Shown: positions 17,708 to 27,801, counted from the stretch's first letter. The stretch is DNA of 64,000 nt from an uncultured Bacteroidales bacterium (GCA_944322605.1 CALUPD010000039.1:1-64000), one strand, 5' to 3'. Translations and numbers: made by a program. The notes: a model not told the origin generated them from the sequence alone.

Positions 17708-19183
17708 ATGAATAATAAATTCTTACTTGCGGGCGCGGCTCTCGTTATGTTTGCCGCATGTTCCGAAAAAAGTGAAATTCCGGTTACCGGTGATAAGCAA
17801 ACAGTGGTTTTTTCGGCTACGATGTCTTCTCCTTCGACAAAGACCCATCTCGGCGATGATGGATATTCTGTCAATTGGAACCAGGGCGATAAAATCACCG
17901 TATTTACCGATATGGGCGAAAGCGCCACTTTCGATATGACAGCCGGCGGCGATACCCCGAATGCCAATTTCAGCGGAACTATCGGGAAAAGCAATTCGTA
18001 TATGGCCCTCTATCCTGATAATAGCGCAGCTACAAGGATTTCGAACGTTGTGAATACTTCGCTGCCTCGCGAACAGAATCTGTCAGCCAATTCATTCAAT
18101 AACCACTTGAATGTTTCCGTGGCATATACCGAAAACGACCAGTTGTTTTTCAACAATGCAATGGGACTGATTAAATTCAGGACTCAGAATGCCAATGGAA
18201 AAAATCTTACAAGAGTCGCTCTCAGAAGCCAGAGAGGAGTGCTTGCCGCTGACAATATTTCGATAACCATGGACGGCAATTCCATAACAAGCGTTGCAGC
18301 GACTGCCAATACTCATGACAATATCGAACTCGATGCTTTAAGAGGCGAGTACGTATCAGATAATACTACCTATTATTTCGTGGTTATGCCAGGAGTCCTG
18401 AACGGCATAGAGCTGACTTTCTCTAATGCGAGCGGATCTTCTTCGTATATCAAGAAAGGCGAAAGCTCTTTGACGGTCGAATCAGGCAAAATCGCTGATT
18501 TGGGTACTATAGATATCAATGCTATCGAGTCCAACGAAAGCGGTTATGAAATCAGCGAAGACGGAACGACCTACAGGGTTTCCAATGCTGACGGCTTGAT
18601 CGCATGGGCTAACGCGGCAAGGTCCAATACGAGCCTGAACTGCGTTTTGCTTGATAATATCAATATGCAGGATGCCAAATGGACATCTGTCGGTTCGAGC
18701 GAAAATCCGTATAACGGTACTTTCGACGGCGGCGGTTTCACGATTAGCAATTTCACATCGGAAGGCTCTTTCATAGGCTGGTACGAAGGTTCTGCTTCGA
18801 ATTATGAGATCAAGGACCTCACTATTGAAAATGTCACTGTCAACGCTCAGGGAAATACTTTCTGCATCGGTACTTTCGTAGGAGTAATCAAAGGACAAGG
18901 CGGCAATTTGACTAACCTCAAAGCTGTCAATGTGACTTTGAACGGCAATACGAATTCCGTAGGCGGCATCGTCGGTGAAACATCCGGCTTGGAAAATAAT
19001 GTGGTCATTTCCAATTGCAGTTTTGACGGAACCATCACAGGCGGATTGATCGTGGACGGCGAGGCTTACAAGGTCGGCGGTATTATCGGTATTTCTGATA
19101 ATAATTACGTTAAATTAAACGGGAATACGTTCTCGGTTGACGGCGTAGAACTTGAAGCCGGCGTAATGCCTGCTTTGAATTAA
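17708..19183 (+). CDS. Fimbrillin-like lipoprotein with C-terminal GLUG-type repeats
   Basis: A 491-residue surface lipoprotein with Cys at residue 18 (ALVMFAAC). Residues about 25-270 follow the fimbrillin/FimB-Mfa pattern: VVFSATMSSPSTKTHL, the W-x-x-GDKITVF motif, and a hydrophobic AMGLIKFR core strand. The C-terminal 200 residues contain GLUG-like repeats (YNGTFDGGGFTISNF, GTFVGVIKG, SVGGIVGETSG, VGGIIGIS), which form beta-helix stalks. It may be a pilus-associated or adhesive tip protein. It lies between the small peptide gene and the kinase operon, so it might be unrelated to the RiPP-like genes or be a target. No own promoter was recognised. Confidence 0.8.
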   Translation: MNNKFLLAGAALVMFAACSEKSEIPVTGDKQTVVFSATMSSPSTKTHLGDDGYSVNWNQGDKITVFTDMGESATFDMTAGGDTPNANFSGTIGKSNSYMALYPDNSAATRISNVVNTSLPREQNLSANSFNNHLNVSVAYTENDQLFFNNAMGLIKFRTQNANGKNLTRVALRSQRGVLAADNISITMDGNSITSVAATANTHDNIELDALRGEYVSDNTTYYFVVMPGVLNGIELTFSNASGSSSYIKKGESSLTVESGKIADLGTIDINAIESNESGYEISEDGTTYRVSNADGLIAWANAARSNTSLNCVLLDNINMQDAKWTSVGSSENPYNGTFDGGGFTISNFTSEGSFIGWYEGSASNYEIKDLTIENVTVNAQGNTFCIGTFVGVIKGQGGNLTNLKAVNVTLNGNTNSVGGIVGETSGLENNVVISNCSFDGTITGGLIVDGEAYKVGGIIGISDNNYVKLNGNTFSVDGVELEAGVMPALN

Positions 19184-19374
19184 TCGAAGTTTCCGGTCCG
19201 GCCATGGGGCGCACATTGTTCTCCTTTGCCGGACTATGCCAAACAGGCGTTTTGTATAAAATGCCTGGGTAAATAAAGTTTTGAACATGCGGGGATGTTT
19301 CCTTTGGCTTTTCGGCTTTCGGATTCACCCCCGTTTATTTAACTTTTGCTTGTGTCGCTTTCTGAGGTGTTCTT

Positions 19375-20637
19375 ATGGCTTATACTGGAATTTCATGCGT
19401 TGTTGCAGGACATGGTTTCGAAATCAGGTTTCCGGACTGGTTTCCATATAAAGATGTTCTCGGGGAAAAATATTCAGTGTTTTCGGCGACTGACAAAGGC
19501 CGTGTCTTTGCATTGACCTTGCTCGAACCGTGCAAGGCTTATGTTGGCATGGAAATATGCGGATTGCTGGAATTCATAGGAAAATACAACGACGCTTCTC
19601 CATATACGTGGATTTACAGGCTTAAAAAGGATGCTTGTGAAAACAGCATCAATGATATGCTGCGGGAGGCGTCCGGAGACTTTTCGCAAGAGGTTCTTTT
19701 GCCGGACGGATGCGATTATGTGTTCGGCTTTTCCGAATCAGAAGATTCTCCTGAATGCCTGATTTTTACAAGCAGGGATTACAGTCAGGCCGTAATGTAC
19801 TGGACTGAAAGCGCCAAGCAGGCGTGCGGCGGCATTCATTCATTTTCCGGTGCGCCCGTCGGCGATTTCGGCGACGGGTCTTCCCGTAATGCGGGTTTGC
19901 CGGACGGGCAGTGCGGAGCAAGCCATGCTTGCGGGCCGAATGATGCCTTGCTGCGGGATTATTTGTCCCGGAACCGGCGCATATGTTCGAGAATGAGGTT
20001 TCATATTGAAAATTGCCTTATGCTCCTGTATGCATTCAATACGGCTGACAAGGATACGGTGCTTATTCATGCTTCTGCCGTGGAATGGAACGCTCCTGCC
20101 AAGGCGGGCTGCCCGGTCGGGCGAACGGAGCATTCAGGCGGGGATGCGATTCTCCAGCAGGTTTCCGCTCCTGAGGCAGTCAGATCGGAATCGGCCTCTT
20201 GCGGGGCGGTCTTTCTCGGTAAAAGCGGTACCGGAAAAAGCACCCATGCGCGGCTGTGGTTGAAAAATTATCCCGATTGCAGGCTTTTGAATGACGATAA
20301 TCCGGCAATCAGGATTGTCGGAGAAAAGGCCTTCGTTTTCGGCACTCCGTGGAGCGGAAAGACTCCATGTTATAAGGATGCGAAATCGGAGCTGAAAGGC
20401 ATCGTGCGCTTACGGCAGGCCAAGAGCAATAATATTTCCCGAATGGATCCGATAAGGTCCTACGCCTCGTTGATGGGTTCGGTTTCATGCATGCATTGGG
20501 ACAAGAGATTGTCTGACGGAGTGCATGATACGGTAAGCAGGATCATAGGGATATGCCCCTCTTTCATGCTTGAGTGCCTCCCTGACGACGGGGCGGCGAG
20601 GCTTTGCCGTTCGGTTCTCCGCGATAATGCAAGATAA
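19375..20637 (+). CDS. HprK-like serine kinase (RiPP-cluster type) with two insertions
   Basis: A 420-residue protein whose C-terminal third is an HPr kinase-like domain: Walker A GKSGTGKSTHARLW (about 282-295), LLNDDNPAIR (acidic Walker B-like) and FGTPWSGKTPCYKD. Stand-alone kinases of this family occur in lasso peptide clusters, where they phosphorylate the precursor. The N-terminal domain has no assigned function. Two low-complexity Gly/Ala/Ser/Cys-rich segments (about 150-190 and 240-275) interrupt it; the second lies exactly between IHASAVEW and the P-loop strand AVFLGKSG, which are nearly contiguous in related proteins. The next gene starts 4 bases downstream. Confidence 0.75.
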   Translation: MAYTGISCVVAGHGFEIRFPDWFPYKDVLGEKYSVFSATDKGRVFALTLLEPCKAYVGMEICGLLEFIGKYNDASPYTWIYRLKKDACENSINDMLREASGDFSQEVLLPDGCDYVFGFSESEDSPECLIFTSRDYSQAVMYWTESAKQACGGIHSFSGAPVGDFGDGSSRNAGLPDGQCGASHACGPNDALLRDYLSRNRRICSRMRFHIENCLMLLYAFNTADKDTVLIHASAVEWNAPAKAGCPVGRTEHSGGDAILQQVSAPEAVRSESASCGAVFLGKSGTGKSTHARLWLKNYPDCRLLNDDNPAIRIVGEKAFVFGTPWSGKTPCYKDAKSELKGIVRLRQAKSNNISRMDPIRSYASLMGSVSCMHWDKRLSDGVHDTVSRIIGICPSFMLECLPDDGAARLCRSVLRDNAR

Positions 20638-20641
20638 TCGT

Positions 20642-21208
20642 ATGAGCAAGAGTGTTTGTGAATTGCCTGTCGAGGTATTTGCTTCTTCCGTGCAAAGCAT
20701 CATAAAGGAAGGACGTTCAGCCGTAATTACGGCCAAAGGGGCCAGCATGCTTCCTTTCATACACGGCGGAACGGACCGCCTTGTGATTGAAAAGCCTGTT
20801 TCTCCGTCCCAAGGAGATATTTTGTTTTGCAGGGTTTCCGGCGGACGTTATGTCATACATAGGGCCATTGCAGTGAAAGATGGCCGTATCGTTCTTATGG
20901 GGGACGGGAATATTCGCGGCAAGGAGTATTGCGGAGAGGGCGATGTCATAGGCAAAGTGTCGGGCATATTGCGGCCTTGCAGGCGTTCCTCTGCCGTGAA
21001 GTGCCGCCATGCCGGTACTTTTCAGGCTAATGGCGGCGTCTCATGTTTTGACGGAATGTCGAAGGGACGCGGTCCCGATGATTGCGGCCCTGCAAAACTG
21101 ATACGCTGCGATTCGCGGTCGTTCCGCATCAAGTCTTCATTATGGAGGCGCATGCTTCCTGTCAGAAGACTCATGTTGTTTGTTTATAGAAAATTAAATA
21201 ATTATTAA
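20642..21208 (+). CDS. S24/S26 signal peptidase-like protein (Ser/His type)
   Basis: A 188-residue LexA/signal-peptidase-fold protein. The Ser nucleophile lies in KGASMLPFI (Ser35, SMxP motif). The second catalytic motif reads YVIHRAI with His73, as in ER-type Sec11/SipW signal peptidases and not the usual bacterial Lys. MGDGN at about 86-90 is the GDxN box. There is no N-terminal membrane helix; a weak hydrophobic stretch is at the C-terminus (MLFVYRK). Residues about 119-156 form another Gly/Cys-rich insertion-like segment. I chose the ATG at 20642 because an earlier one at 20627 overlaps the kinase. In this context it may cleave the leader of a modified peptide, which is inference. Confidence 0.75.
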   Translation: MSKSVCELPVEVFASSVQSIIKEGRSAVITAKGASMLPFIHGGTDRLVIEKPVSPSQGDILFCRVSGGRYVIHRAIAVKDGRIVLMGDGNIRGKEYCGEGDVIGKVSGILRPCRRSSAVKCRHAGTFQANGGVSCFDGMSKGRGPDDCGPAKLIRCDSRSFRIKSSLWRRMLPVRRLMLFVYRKLNNY

Positions 21209-21245
21209 TTGCGATTCTTAAACTATGTCGCGTGAATTTGGCACA

Positions 21246-21277
21246 TTTGCTTTTTTGATGAAAAAGTGCTAAATTTC
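21246..21277 (+). promoter_or_regulatory. Possible internal promoter before the PqqD-like gene
   Basis: TTTG (21246-21249), 20 bases, then TAAATTTC (21270-21277), one mismatch from the -7 consensus. It lies in the only gap (87 bases) within the operon. Confidence 0.35.
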
Positions 21278-21295
21278 CCTTAAAAAATTTCTGTT

Positions 21296-21565
21296 ATGTA
21301 CAAAATTAAAGACGGTTTTGTTCTTAGAAAAGTAGGCGATGATTATGTTGTCGTCGCTGAAGGTGCGGGCCAGGTCAATTTCAATAGGATGTTGCGGCTT
21401 AATAATTCTGCGGCGTTTCTGTGGAATAAGATCGAAGGCAAGGAATTCGATGTGTCGATGCTGGCTTCGTTGCTTGTGGAGAGGTATGCAATCGAGTTTT
21501 CGGAAGCTAAGAAAGACGCGTCAATGCTCATATCCGTTTGGCAGGAACTTGGTGTTATTGAATGA
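21296..21565 (+). CDS. PqqD family protein (RiPP recognition element)
   Basis: An 89-residue stand-alone PqqD/RRE protein: MYKIKDGFVLRKVGDDYVVV, LNNSAAFLWNKIEG and a C-terminal winged-helix pattern (FDVSMLASLLVERYAI). Such proteins bind the leader of ribosomal peptides and present them to modifying enzymes; in lasso clusters the equivalent is B1, which recognises a YxxP leader. Its stop overlaps the start of the next gene by 4 bases (ATGA). This gene is the strongest single reason to view the operon as peptide-processing, although PqqD proteins also occur in surface-polysaccharide settings. Confidence 0.85.
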   Translation: MYKIKDGFVLRKVGDDYVVVAEGAGQVNFNRMLRLNNSAAFLWNKIEGKEFDVSMLASLLVERYAIEFSEAKKDASMLISVWQELGVIE

Positions 21566-22851
21566 AAGTTTTAGACGACGTTTTGATTGGAATGCTCCGT
21601 ATCGGGATATGGAGCAGGGAAAAATTAAATGATTCGGAATTGTCCGACAAGTCTTCGTCGGACAAATTCAATAATAATTTAGGACGTCTCATTTCCGAAA
21701 GCTGCCTTATGAGCGAAAGGCAATGGAACGCCCTTTTTTCAATGGCATCGAGAAATGCCGTCATAGGAATTGTCGGAAGCGTAGTTTCTTCCATAGGCCG
21801 TTCATTGGAATCTCCTTCGTCTACAGTCAGTTTGCTGCCTGAAACAATTTCCGCGAAATTGAAGGCCTGCATTGACAGGATAAAGGAAAGCCATCTGCTG
21901 TTGAATGTTACTATCGCGCAGGTCAATGATTATTTGTGCGACAGGGGCATCCGCCCGGTTTTGCTCAAAGGGCAGGGCGTGGCTTTGGAGTATCCTTCTC
22001 CGACGATGAGGCAATGCGGGGATATCGATTTGTATGTCCGTCCCGATGATTTTAAAAAGGCTTGTTCGGCGTTGTCTGAAATATGCGAAACCGACGGCGG
22101 CAGCTTGGACGAGTTGTCCCATCATGCTGCGTTTAAGAAAAACGGGATTCCTGTAGAGCTGCATTTCAAATGCGCGGTTTCCGTATTTTCGGAATACGAC
22201 AAGAAGATTGCTGAAATTACCGAACGCTATCTTCATTGTCCTGACGGGAATTTCAGGAAGCATTCTTTCGGCGGAAAGCACGATGTGTTTTTGCCGCCCG
22301 CTGATTTCGATGCCTTTTATCTTTTATATCATCTGATCAGGCATTTCATTTATGAAGGAGTGGGCCTCAGGCATTTTTGCGATTATGCCGTGTTCATGCA
22401 CTCTCATTCCGGCGAAATCGACAAGGCTGCTTTGGTCAGGCATTTCAATGATACCGGCGTTTTGAAGTTCTACGAGGTTTTGAGATGCCTGATGGTGCGT
22501 TATTTCGGGGTCAGCCCTGATACCCTTCCGGCAGCGGGCCCGGAAGACGGCGGCAATGCCCCGGAAAGCGCAGGCGGCAATTTCAGCAGGCGGGTATGGA
22601 GGAAATCGGAAAAAATGCTCGCCTTGGTGATGGAATGCGGAAATTTCGGCTTTTTCATGTTCAAGCCGAGAGGTTTCAATTCCGTCAAATCGGACAGGTT
22701 GAGATATTATCTTCGCAAGGCTGACTCCCTGTCCAGAAAACTCAAATGGCGCATAAGGATATTTTCTCTTTTTCCGGCGTATGTTTCCGGAGAATTTCCG
22801 CGTTTTGTATATTCGCATGTGAAATCCGCTTTGCGCGGCGGGAGGTCTTGA
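21562..22851 (+). CDS. Nucleotidyltransferase family protein (NTP_transf_5 type)
   Basis: A 429-residue protein with the family motif PVLLKGQGVALEYPSPTMRQCGDIDLYV (about 131-158), in which GDIDLYV holds the paired Asp of the nucleotidyltransferase fold. A VELHFK segment near 195 supplies the third acidic position. Members of this family sit beside HprK-like kinases and PqqD proteins in some lasso and lasso-like clusters, where they may add a nucleotide or similar group. A Gly/Ala/Asn-rich stretch (GPEDGGNAPESAGGN, about 322-336) looks like the insertions in neighbouring genes. Translationally coupled to the PqqD-like gene and 15 bases before the ABC transporter. Confidence 0.78.
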   Translation: MKVLDDVLIGMLRIGIWSREKLNDSELSDKSSSDKFNNNLGRLISESCLMSERQWNALFSMASRNAVIGIVGSVVSSIGRSLESPSSTVSLLPETISAKLKACIDRIKESHLLLNVTIAQVNDYLCDRGIRPVLLKGQGVALEYPSPTMRQCGDIDLYVRPDDFKKACSALSEICETDGGSLDELSHHAAFKKNGIPVELHFKCAVSVFSEYDKKIAEITERYLHCPDGNFRKHSFGGKHDVFLPPADFDAFYLLYHLIRHFIYEGVGLRHFCDYAVFMHSHSGEIDKAALVRHFNDTGVLKFYEVLRCLMVRYFGVSPDTLPAAGPEDGGNAPESAGGNFSRRVWRKSEKMLALVMECGNFGFFMFKPRGFNSVKSDRLRYYLRKADSLSRKLKWRIRIFSLFPAYVSGEFPRFVYSHVKSALRGGRS

Positions 22852-22866
22852 ATTCAGGTTGATCCT

Positions 22867-24612
22867 ATGGGGGGAATTTTACGATACTTGCAGTGGTTTT
22901 GGCATAGGGCGTCTGCTGTCCGTGCCGGATTGGCTTTGTGCATTTTTTCAGGTCTGATGCAGGTAGCATGTTCCATGTCCTTTATTTATCTGTGCAAGAC
23001 CATAATCGATTCGGCTACAGGCTATACGGAATATTATTCCGTTCCGGGTCCGGACAGCGGTCCGCCGGATTATGCCGGCGTGCCCGTAGCAACGGATGGC
23101 GCATGCGCGGATGCCGTACCAGGATGGCATGGTTTTGCCTTTTATGCCTTTTTGATAGTTTCATGCACATTATTGCAAATCCTTTTTTCTTCCCTTAGGC
23201 AATATTTCAGGGACAGGAACGACATAATGTTTAAAAGTACCTTGCGCTGCGACCTGTTTTCCCGTTTTATGAACGGCTACTATTATTCAGGCCGCAAGGG
23301 CAGGCATACGGGGGATATATTGAACCGCATGGAAGAGGATGCAAGAGTCGTGTCCGAGACCGTAAGCACTGCTTTTCCCGGAGTCGCGGTGGCTTTGGCG
23401 CAATTCGCCGCAGCATTTGTTTTTATGCTTTTAATGGACTCGTCGCTTGCCGTATTGCTTGTCGTTTTGATACCGGCATGCCTTGTATTCAGCAAATTGT
23501 TTTTGAGGCGGCTCAAGGCCCTGACTTCTGAAATACGGGAAATCGACGGGAAATCGCAGTCTTACATGCAGGAAAGCCTCCAGCATATAGTTCTTTTGCA
23601 GACTTTGGATGGGGGAAGGAATGCTTCCGATAAGCTGAATTCCATGATGAAGGAGATGTATTCCAAGGTAGTAAGGCGCAGCCGGATTTCCATATTGTCC
23701 AGAGTGGTCGCGGTCTCGTCCGTGGCTATTGGCTATGTGGCCGCTTTCCTGTGGTGCGCTCACGGACTTGCCGACGGCTCGGTGTCGTTCGGGATGATGG
23801 CTGCATTCTTGCAGCTTGTCAACAGGGTCCAGGCGCCGGCTTCGGAAATCATGCGTTACCTTCCGTCATTCGTTCATGCTTCTGCTTCAGCCGACCGCAT
23901 TATCGAGATTGAAAGCGAGACTTCGGCGGAAGAATCGGACAGGCATGTCGTAGTGCCTTATCCTGCGGGCATGCTTGTAAGCAACGTGACATTTTCATAT
24001 CCTGACGGAAAGAGGCTCATCCTGAAAGATTTTTCACATGATTTCAAACCGGGTTCCCGTACTGCCATAGTAGGGGAGACAGGGGCCGGGAAGAGCACGT
24101 TGATTCGCCTTATGCTGGCTTTGCTCCGTCCGGCGAGCGGGAGCATAACCCTATATTCAGGCGTGTCCGGTTTCAGTGCCGCAGCTTCCGCTTCTACAAG
24201 GTGCAATTTCGTGTATGTGCCGCAAGGAAACAATATGATGAGCGGGACAATCAGGGAAAACCTGCTTGTCGCCGATCCTTCCGCTACCGAGGACGATATG
24301 TACAGGGTGTTGGGAATCGCTGCCGCCGAATTCGTAAGGGACTTGCCGGACGGGCTGGATACCCAATGTTCGGAATATGGCGGCGGCTTGAGCGAAGGCC
24401 AGGTGCAGCGCATATCGATAGCGAGGTCTTTGCTCCGCAAGGGCAGCATTTTGCTGTTCGACGAGTTCAGTTCCGCGTTGGATGATGAAACGGAAGACAG
24501 GCTCATGAGGAATCTTACTGAAAGTCTTCCCGACAGGACCATGATTTTCATAACGCACAGGGACAGGGTCGCGGATTATTGCGATCATGTCGTTAGGCTG
24601 ATTCGCCTGTAG
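22867..24612 (+). CDS. ABC transporter, fused permease and ATPase (exporter type)
   Basis: A 581-residue half-transporter. About six membrane helices occupy residues 20-320, followed by the ATPase: Walker A GETGAGKST, Q-loop VPQGNNM, signature LSEGQ, Walker B ILLFDEFSS and H-loop ITHRD. It has no N-terminal C39 peptidase domain, so leader cleavage must be done by another protein, possibly the S26-type peptidase. Residues about 57-87, in the first extracytoplasmic loop, are a Gly/Pro/Ala/Asp-rich insertion. As the last gene of the operon, before a strong terminator, it fits a peptide exporter with immunity function. Confidence 0.9.
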   Translation: MGGILRYLQWFWHRASAVRAGLALCIFSGLMQVACSMSFIYLCKTIIDSATGYTEYYSVPGPDSGPPDYAGVPVATDGACADAVPGWHGFAFYAFLIVSCTLLQILFSSLRQYFRDRNDIMFKSTLRCDLFSRFMNGYYYSGRKGRHTGDILNRMEEDARVVSETVSTAFPGVAVALAQFAAAFVFMLLMDSSLAVLLVVLIPACLVFSKLFLRRLKALTSEIREIDGKSQSYMQESLQHIVLLQTLDGGRNASDKLNSMMKEMYSKVVRRSRISILSRVVAVSSVAIGYVAAFLWCAHGLADGSVSFGMMAAFLQLVNRVQAPASEIMRYLPSFVHASASADRIIEIESETSAEESDRHVVVPYPAGMLVSNVTFSYPDGKRLILKDFSHDFKPGSRTAIVGETGAGKSTLIRLMLALLRPASGSITLYSGVSGFSAAASASTRCNFVYVPQGNNMMSGTIRENLLVADPSATEDDMYRVLGIAAAEFVRDLPDGLDTQCSEYGGGLSEGQVQRISIARSLLRKGSILLFDEFSSALDDETEDRLMRNLTESLPDRTMIFITHRDRVADYCDHVVRLIRL

Positions 24613-24642
24613 GCTTTTCACAATCTGGCCGCAAAACATAGG

Positions 24643-24680
24643 ACGGCATGGCATGTTTTCATGTTCCATGCCGTTTTTTT
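24643..24680 (+). terminator. Intrinsic terminator after the ABC exporter
   Basis: Perfect 9-base stem (ACGGCATGG / CCATGCCGT) with an inner CATG / CATG extension and a TTTT loop, followed by a seven-T run. It marks the 3' end of the RiPP-like operon. Confidence 0.85.
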
Positions 24681-24843
24681 GTGTCCTGCTGATACGGATA
24701 AAATTAAATTATTAGTATTTTTGCGAAATTATATGCAGTTTTGCAAGATTGCATGGCGGCATTCGCGCGGTAACGGTACGTTCCTCTGCATGCTGCGGAA
24801 AATCATGGAAAGAGTTTGGTTGTGTGTAAATATATAATTGAAA

Positions 24844-25440
24844 ATGAAAGTCATATTGGATAACGGGCATGGAGTTGATACTCATGGGAAGCGTTCTCCC
24901 GACGGGATGTTCTTGGAGTATGCCTATACGCGGAAGATAACGAAGCTCGTCTTGACGAAGTTGAAGAGGAAAGGGATAGAGGCCGTGCGCCTTGTCCCGG
25001 AAGAAAATGATATTCTGCTTCGCGACAGGGTAAAGCGTGCCAATGATATATGCAAGTCCGGCGGCAAGGGGACGATTCTGGTTTCGATTCATTGCAACGC
25101 CATGGGAGACGGCGAGGAATGGATGCCCGCGCGCGGCTGGAGCGTATATGTGGCCAAAACGGCTTCCGAGCAAAGCTGCCGTCTTGCCACGTGCCTTGCG
25201 AAAAGGGCAATATCGAAAAACGTGATCGTAAGGTACGAGTCGTCCAACCAATTGTATTGGAAATCGAATCTGTATATATGCAAGAAGACCGAGTGCCCGG
25301 CTGTCCTTGTCGAGAATTTCTTCATGGACAACAGGGAGGATGTGGATTTCATGCTTTCCCAGGAAGGGATGGACTGTTCCACTGAAATAATAGTCGAAGG
25401 CATAATGGATTATATTAATACGCCTGACACGGGAAAATGA
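24844..25440 (+). CDS. N-acetylmuramoyl-L-alanine amidase (Amidase_3 type), no signal peptide
   Basis: A 198-residue zinc amidase that cuts the bond between N-acetylmuramic acid and the stem peptide. Motifs are ILDNGHG (first zinc His), the Glu in LEYAYT, SIHCNA (third zinc ligand) and VENFF with the catalytic Glu. It is only the catalytic domain, without a signal peptide or binding domain, a form seen in Bacteroidales chromosomes and in prophages. No other phage genes are nearby. The ATG at 24844 is used; a TTG at 24838 is two codons upstream. A possible -7 element (TATTTTTG, 24716-24723) lies upstream. Confidence 0.85.
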   Translation: MKVILDNGHGVDTHGKRSPDGMFLEYAYTRKITKLVLTKLKRKGIEAVRLVPEENDILLRDRVKRANDICKSGGKGTILVSIHCNAMGDGEEWMPARGWSVYVAKTASEQSCRLATCLAKRAISKNVIVRYESSNQLYWKSNLYICKKTECPAVLVENFFMDNREDVDFMLSQEGMDCSTEIIVEGIMDYINTPDTGK

Positions 25441-25464
25441 TCGTTGTCCGGGTTTCCGGCATAA

Positions 25465-26475
<1,011 letters not shown>

Positions 26476-26508
26476 CGGTTTTGCTTCACGGCTGCAAGTT
26501 TTTTTGCT

Positions 26509-27801
26509 ATGGGCGATATTAAAATGGTTGATCTTGTCGCGCAATATGCGGCATTGAAGAACGAGATTGATGACGGAATGAGATCCGTTATCGAAAGCGG
26601 CTGTTTCATTAACGGCCCGCAGGTCAGGGAGTTCGCAGGGCATCTTGCTTCGTTTGCAGGTTCGGATTATGTGATTCCGTGCGCCAACGGCACGGACGCC
26701 TTGCAGATCGCGTTCATGTCTCTCGGGCTTGAACGAGGGGACGAGGTCATAGTTCCTGCATTTACATACGTGGCTACGGCAGAGGTGGTGGCCTTGCTCG
26801 GGCTTGTTCCGGTCATGGTCGATGCCGATTACGATACTTTCAATATAGACATCGATTCGATGAAGGCGGCTCTTACGCCAAGGACGAGGGCGGTTGTTCC
26901 TGTCCATCTGTTCGGGCAGCCGTCCGAAATGGAGGAACTGTTGTCCTGGGCCAGGTCCAACGGCTTGTATGTCATAGAGGACAATGCGCAGGCCATGGGG
27001 GCTTCGTATTTTTTCAGGGACGGGTCGTCAGCCATGACCGGCACGATGGGCGACATCGGGTGTACTTCGTTCTTCCCTTCGAAGAACCTCGGCTGTTACG
27101 GGGACGGGGGCGCAATATTCACAAATGATCCGGTGCTGGCTGAAAGATGCCGGATGATCGCCAATCACGGACAGAGGGAAAAGTACCATCATTCAGTCAT
27201 AGGCTGCAATTCGCGGCTCGATACATTGCAGGCTGCCGTGCTTGACGTGAAACTGAGGCATCTTTCGGAGTTCAACCGCAAGCGCAATGCGGCTGCCGCG
27301 TATTATACGGAGGCTTTGCGCGGGATAGACGGCATAATATGCCCGGTAGATTCGCAGGCGGCAAAGAATGCGGCAGGCGGGCCGTCAATCAATGCTGGTG
27401 CGGGGTACGGCTGTTCCGGGACCGGTTGCGGAACAGCCTCTGCAATCACGGATTCAGGGCAAGTGACGGCGGAGCATGGATGCGGCTATGGGGACAATTA
27501 TTCCGCCGGAGGTCCTATGACTCATGTATATCACCAATATACATTGAAAATCCCTGGAGGACAGAGGGATGCCTTGAAGGATTTCCTGAGAGGCAAGGGA
27601 ATCCCTTCGATGATTTACTATCCTCTTCCTTTGCAGGAGCAGGAGGCTTTCAAGGGAATATCGCGCGCCGCCGGCAGCCTCGGCGTGTCGTCCGAACTTT
27701 CATCGTCCGTCCTTTCACTGCCGGTATATCCTGAAATAACGCATGAGATACAGGATCGCGTGATCGATGCGGTTTGCGGTTTTTTCAGGAAAGGCTGCTG
27801 A
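26509..27801 (+). CDS. DegT-type aminotransferase, WbpE/WlbC-like, with insertion
   Basis: A PLP aminotransferase acting on the 3-keto uronic acid made by the upstream enzyme. MVDLVAQYAALKNEID at the start, CANGTDALQIA, VIEDNAQAMGA and FFPSKNLGCYGDGGA (PLP Lys192) match the WbpE branch. At 430 residues it is longer than the roughly 360-375 expected. The excess is a Gly/Ala/Ser/Cys-rich stretch at about 281-337 (nucleotides about 27349-27519), inserted just before the conserved HVYHQYTL strand. The core fold and catalytic residues look intact. It lies 33 bases after the dehydrogenase gene, in one operon. Confidence 0.87.
   Translation: MGDIKMVDLVAQYAALKNEIDDGMRSVIESGCFINGPQVREFAGHLASFAGSDYVIPCANGTDALQIAFMSLGLERGDEVIVPAFTYVATAEVVALLGLVPVMVDADYDTFNIDIDSMKAALTPRTRAVVPVHLFGQPSEMEELLSWARSNGLYVIEDNAQAMGASYFFRDGSSAMTGTMGDIGCTSFFPSKNLGCYGDGGAIFTNDPVLAERCRMIANHGQREKYHHSVIGCNSRLDTLQAAVLDVKLRHLSEFNRKRNAAAAYYTEALRGIDGIICPVDSQAAKNAAGGPSINAGAGYGCSGTGCGTASAITDSGQVTAEHGCGYGDNYSAGGPMTHVYHQYTLKIPGGQRDALKDFLRGKGIPSMIYYPLPLQEQEAFKGISRAAGSLGVSSELSSSVLSLPVYPEITHEIQDRVIDAVCGFFRKGC

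Noticed and set aside
24733-24837. 34-residue frame (MQFCKIAWRHSRG...) between the exporter and the amidase
   Set aside because: It begins just after a weak -7 element and contains four Cys, but it has no leader motif and no typical coding pattern; probably chance.
24844-25440. Amidase as a prophage marker
   Set aside because: No capsid, integrase, holin or other phage genes lie nearby, and similar short amidases are found in chromosomes.
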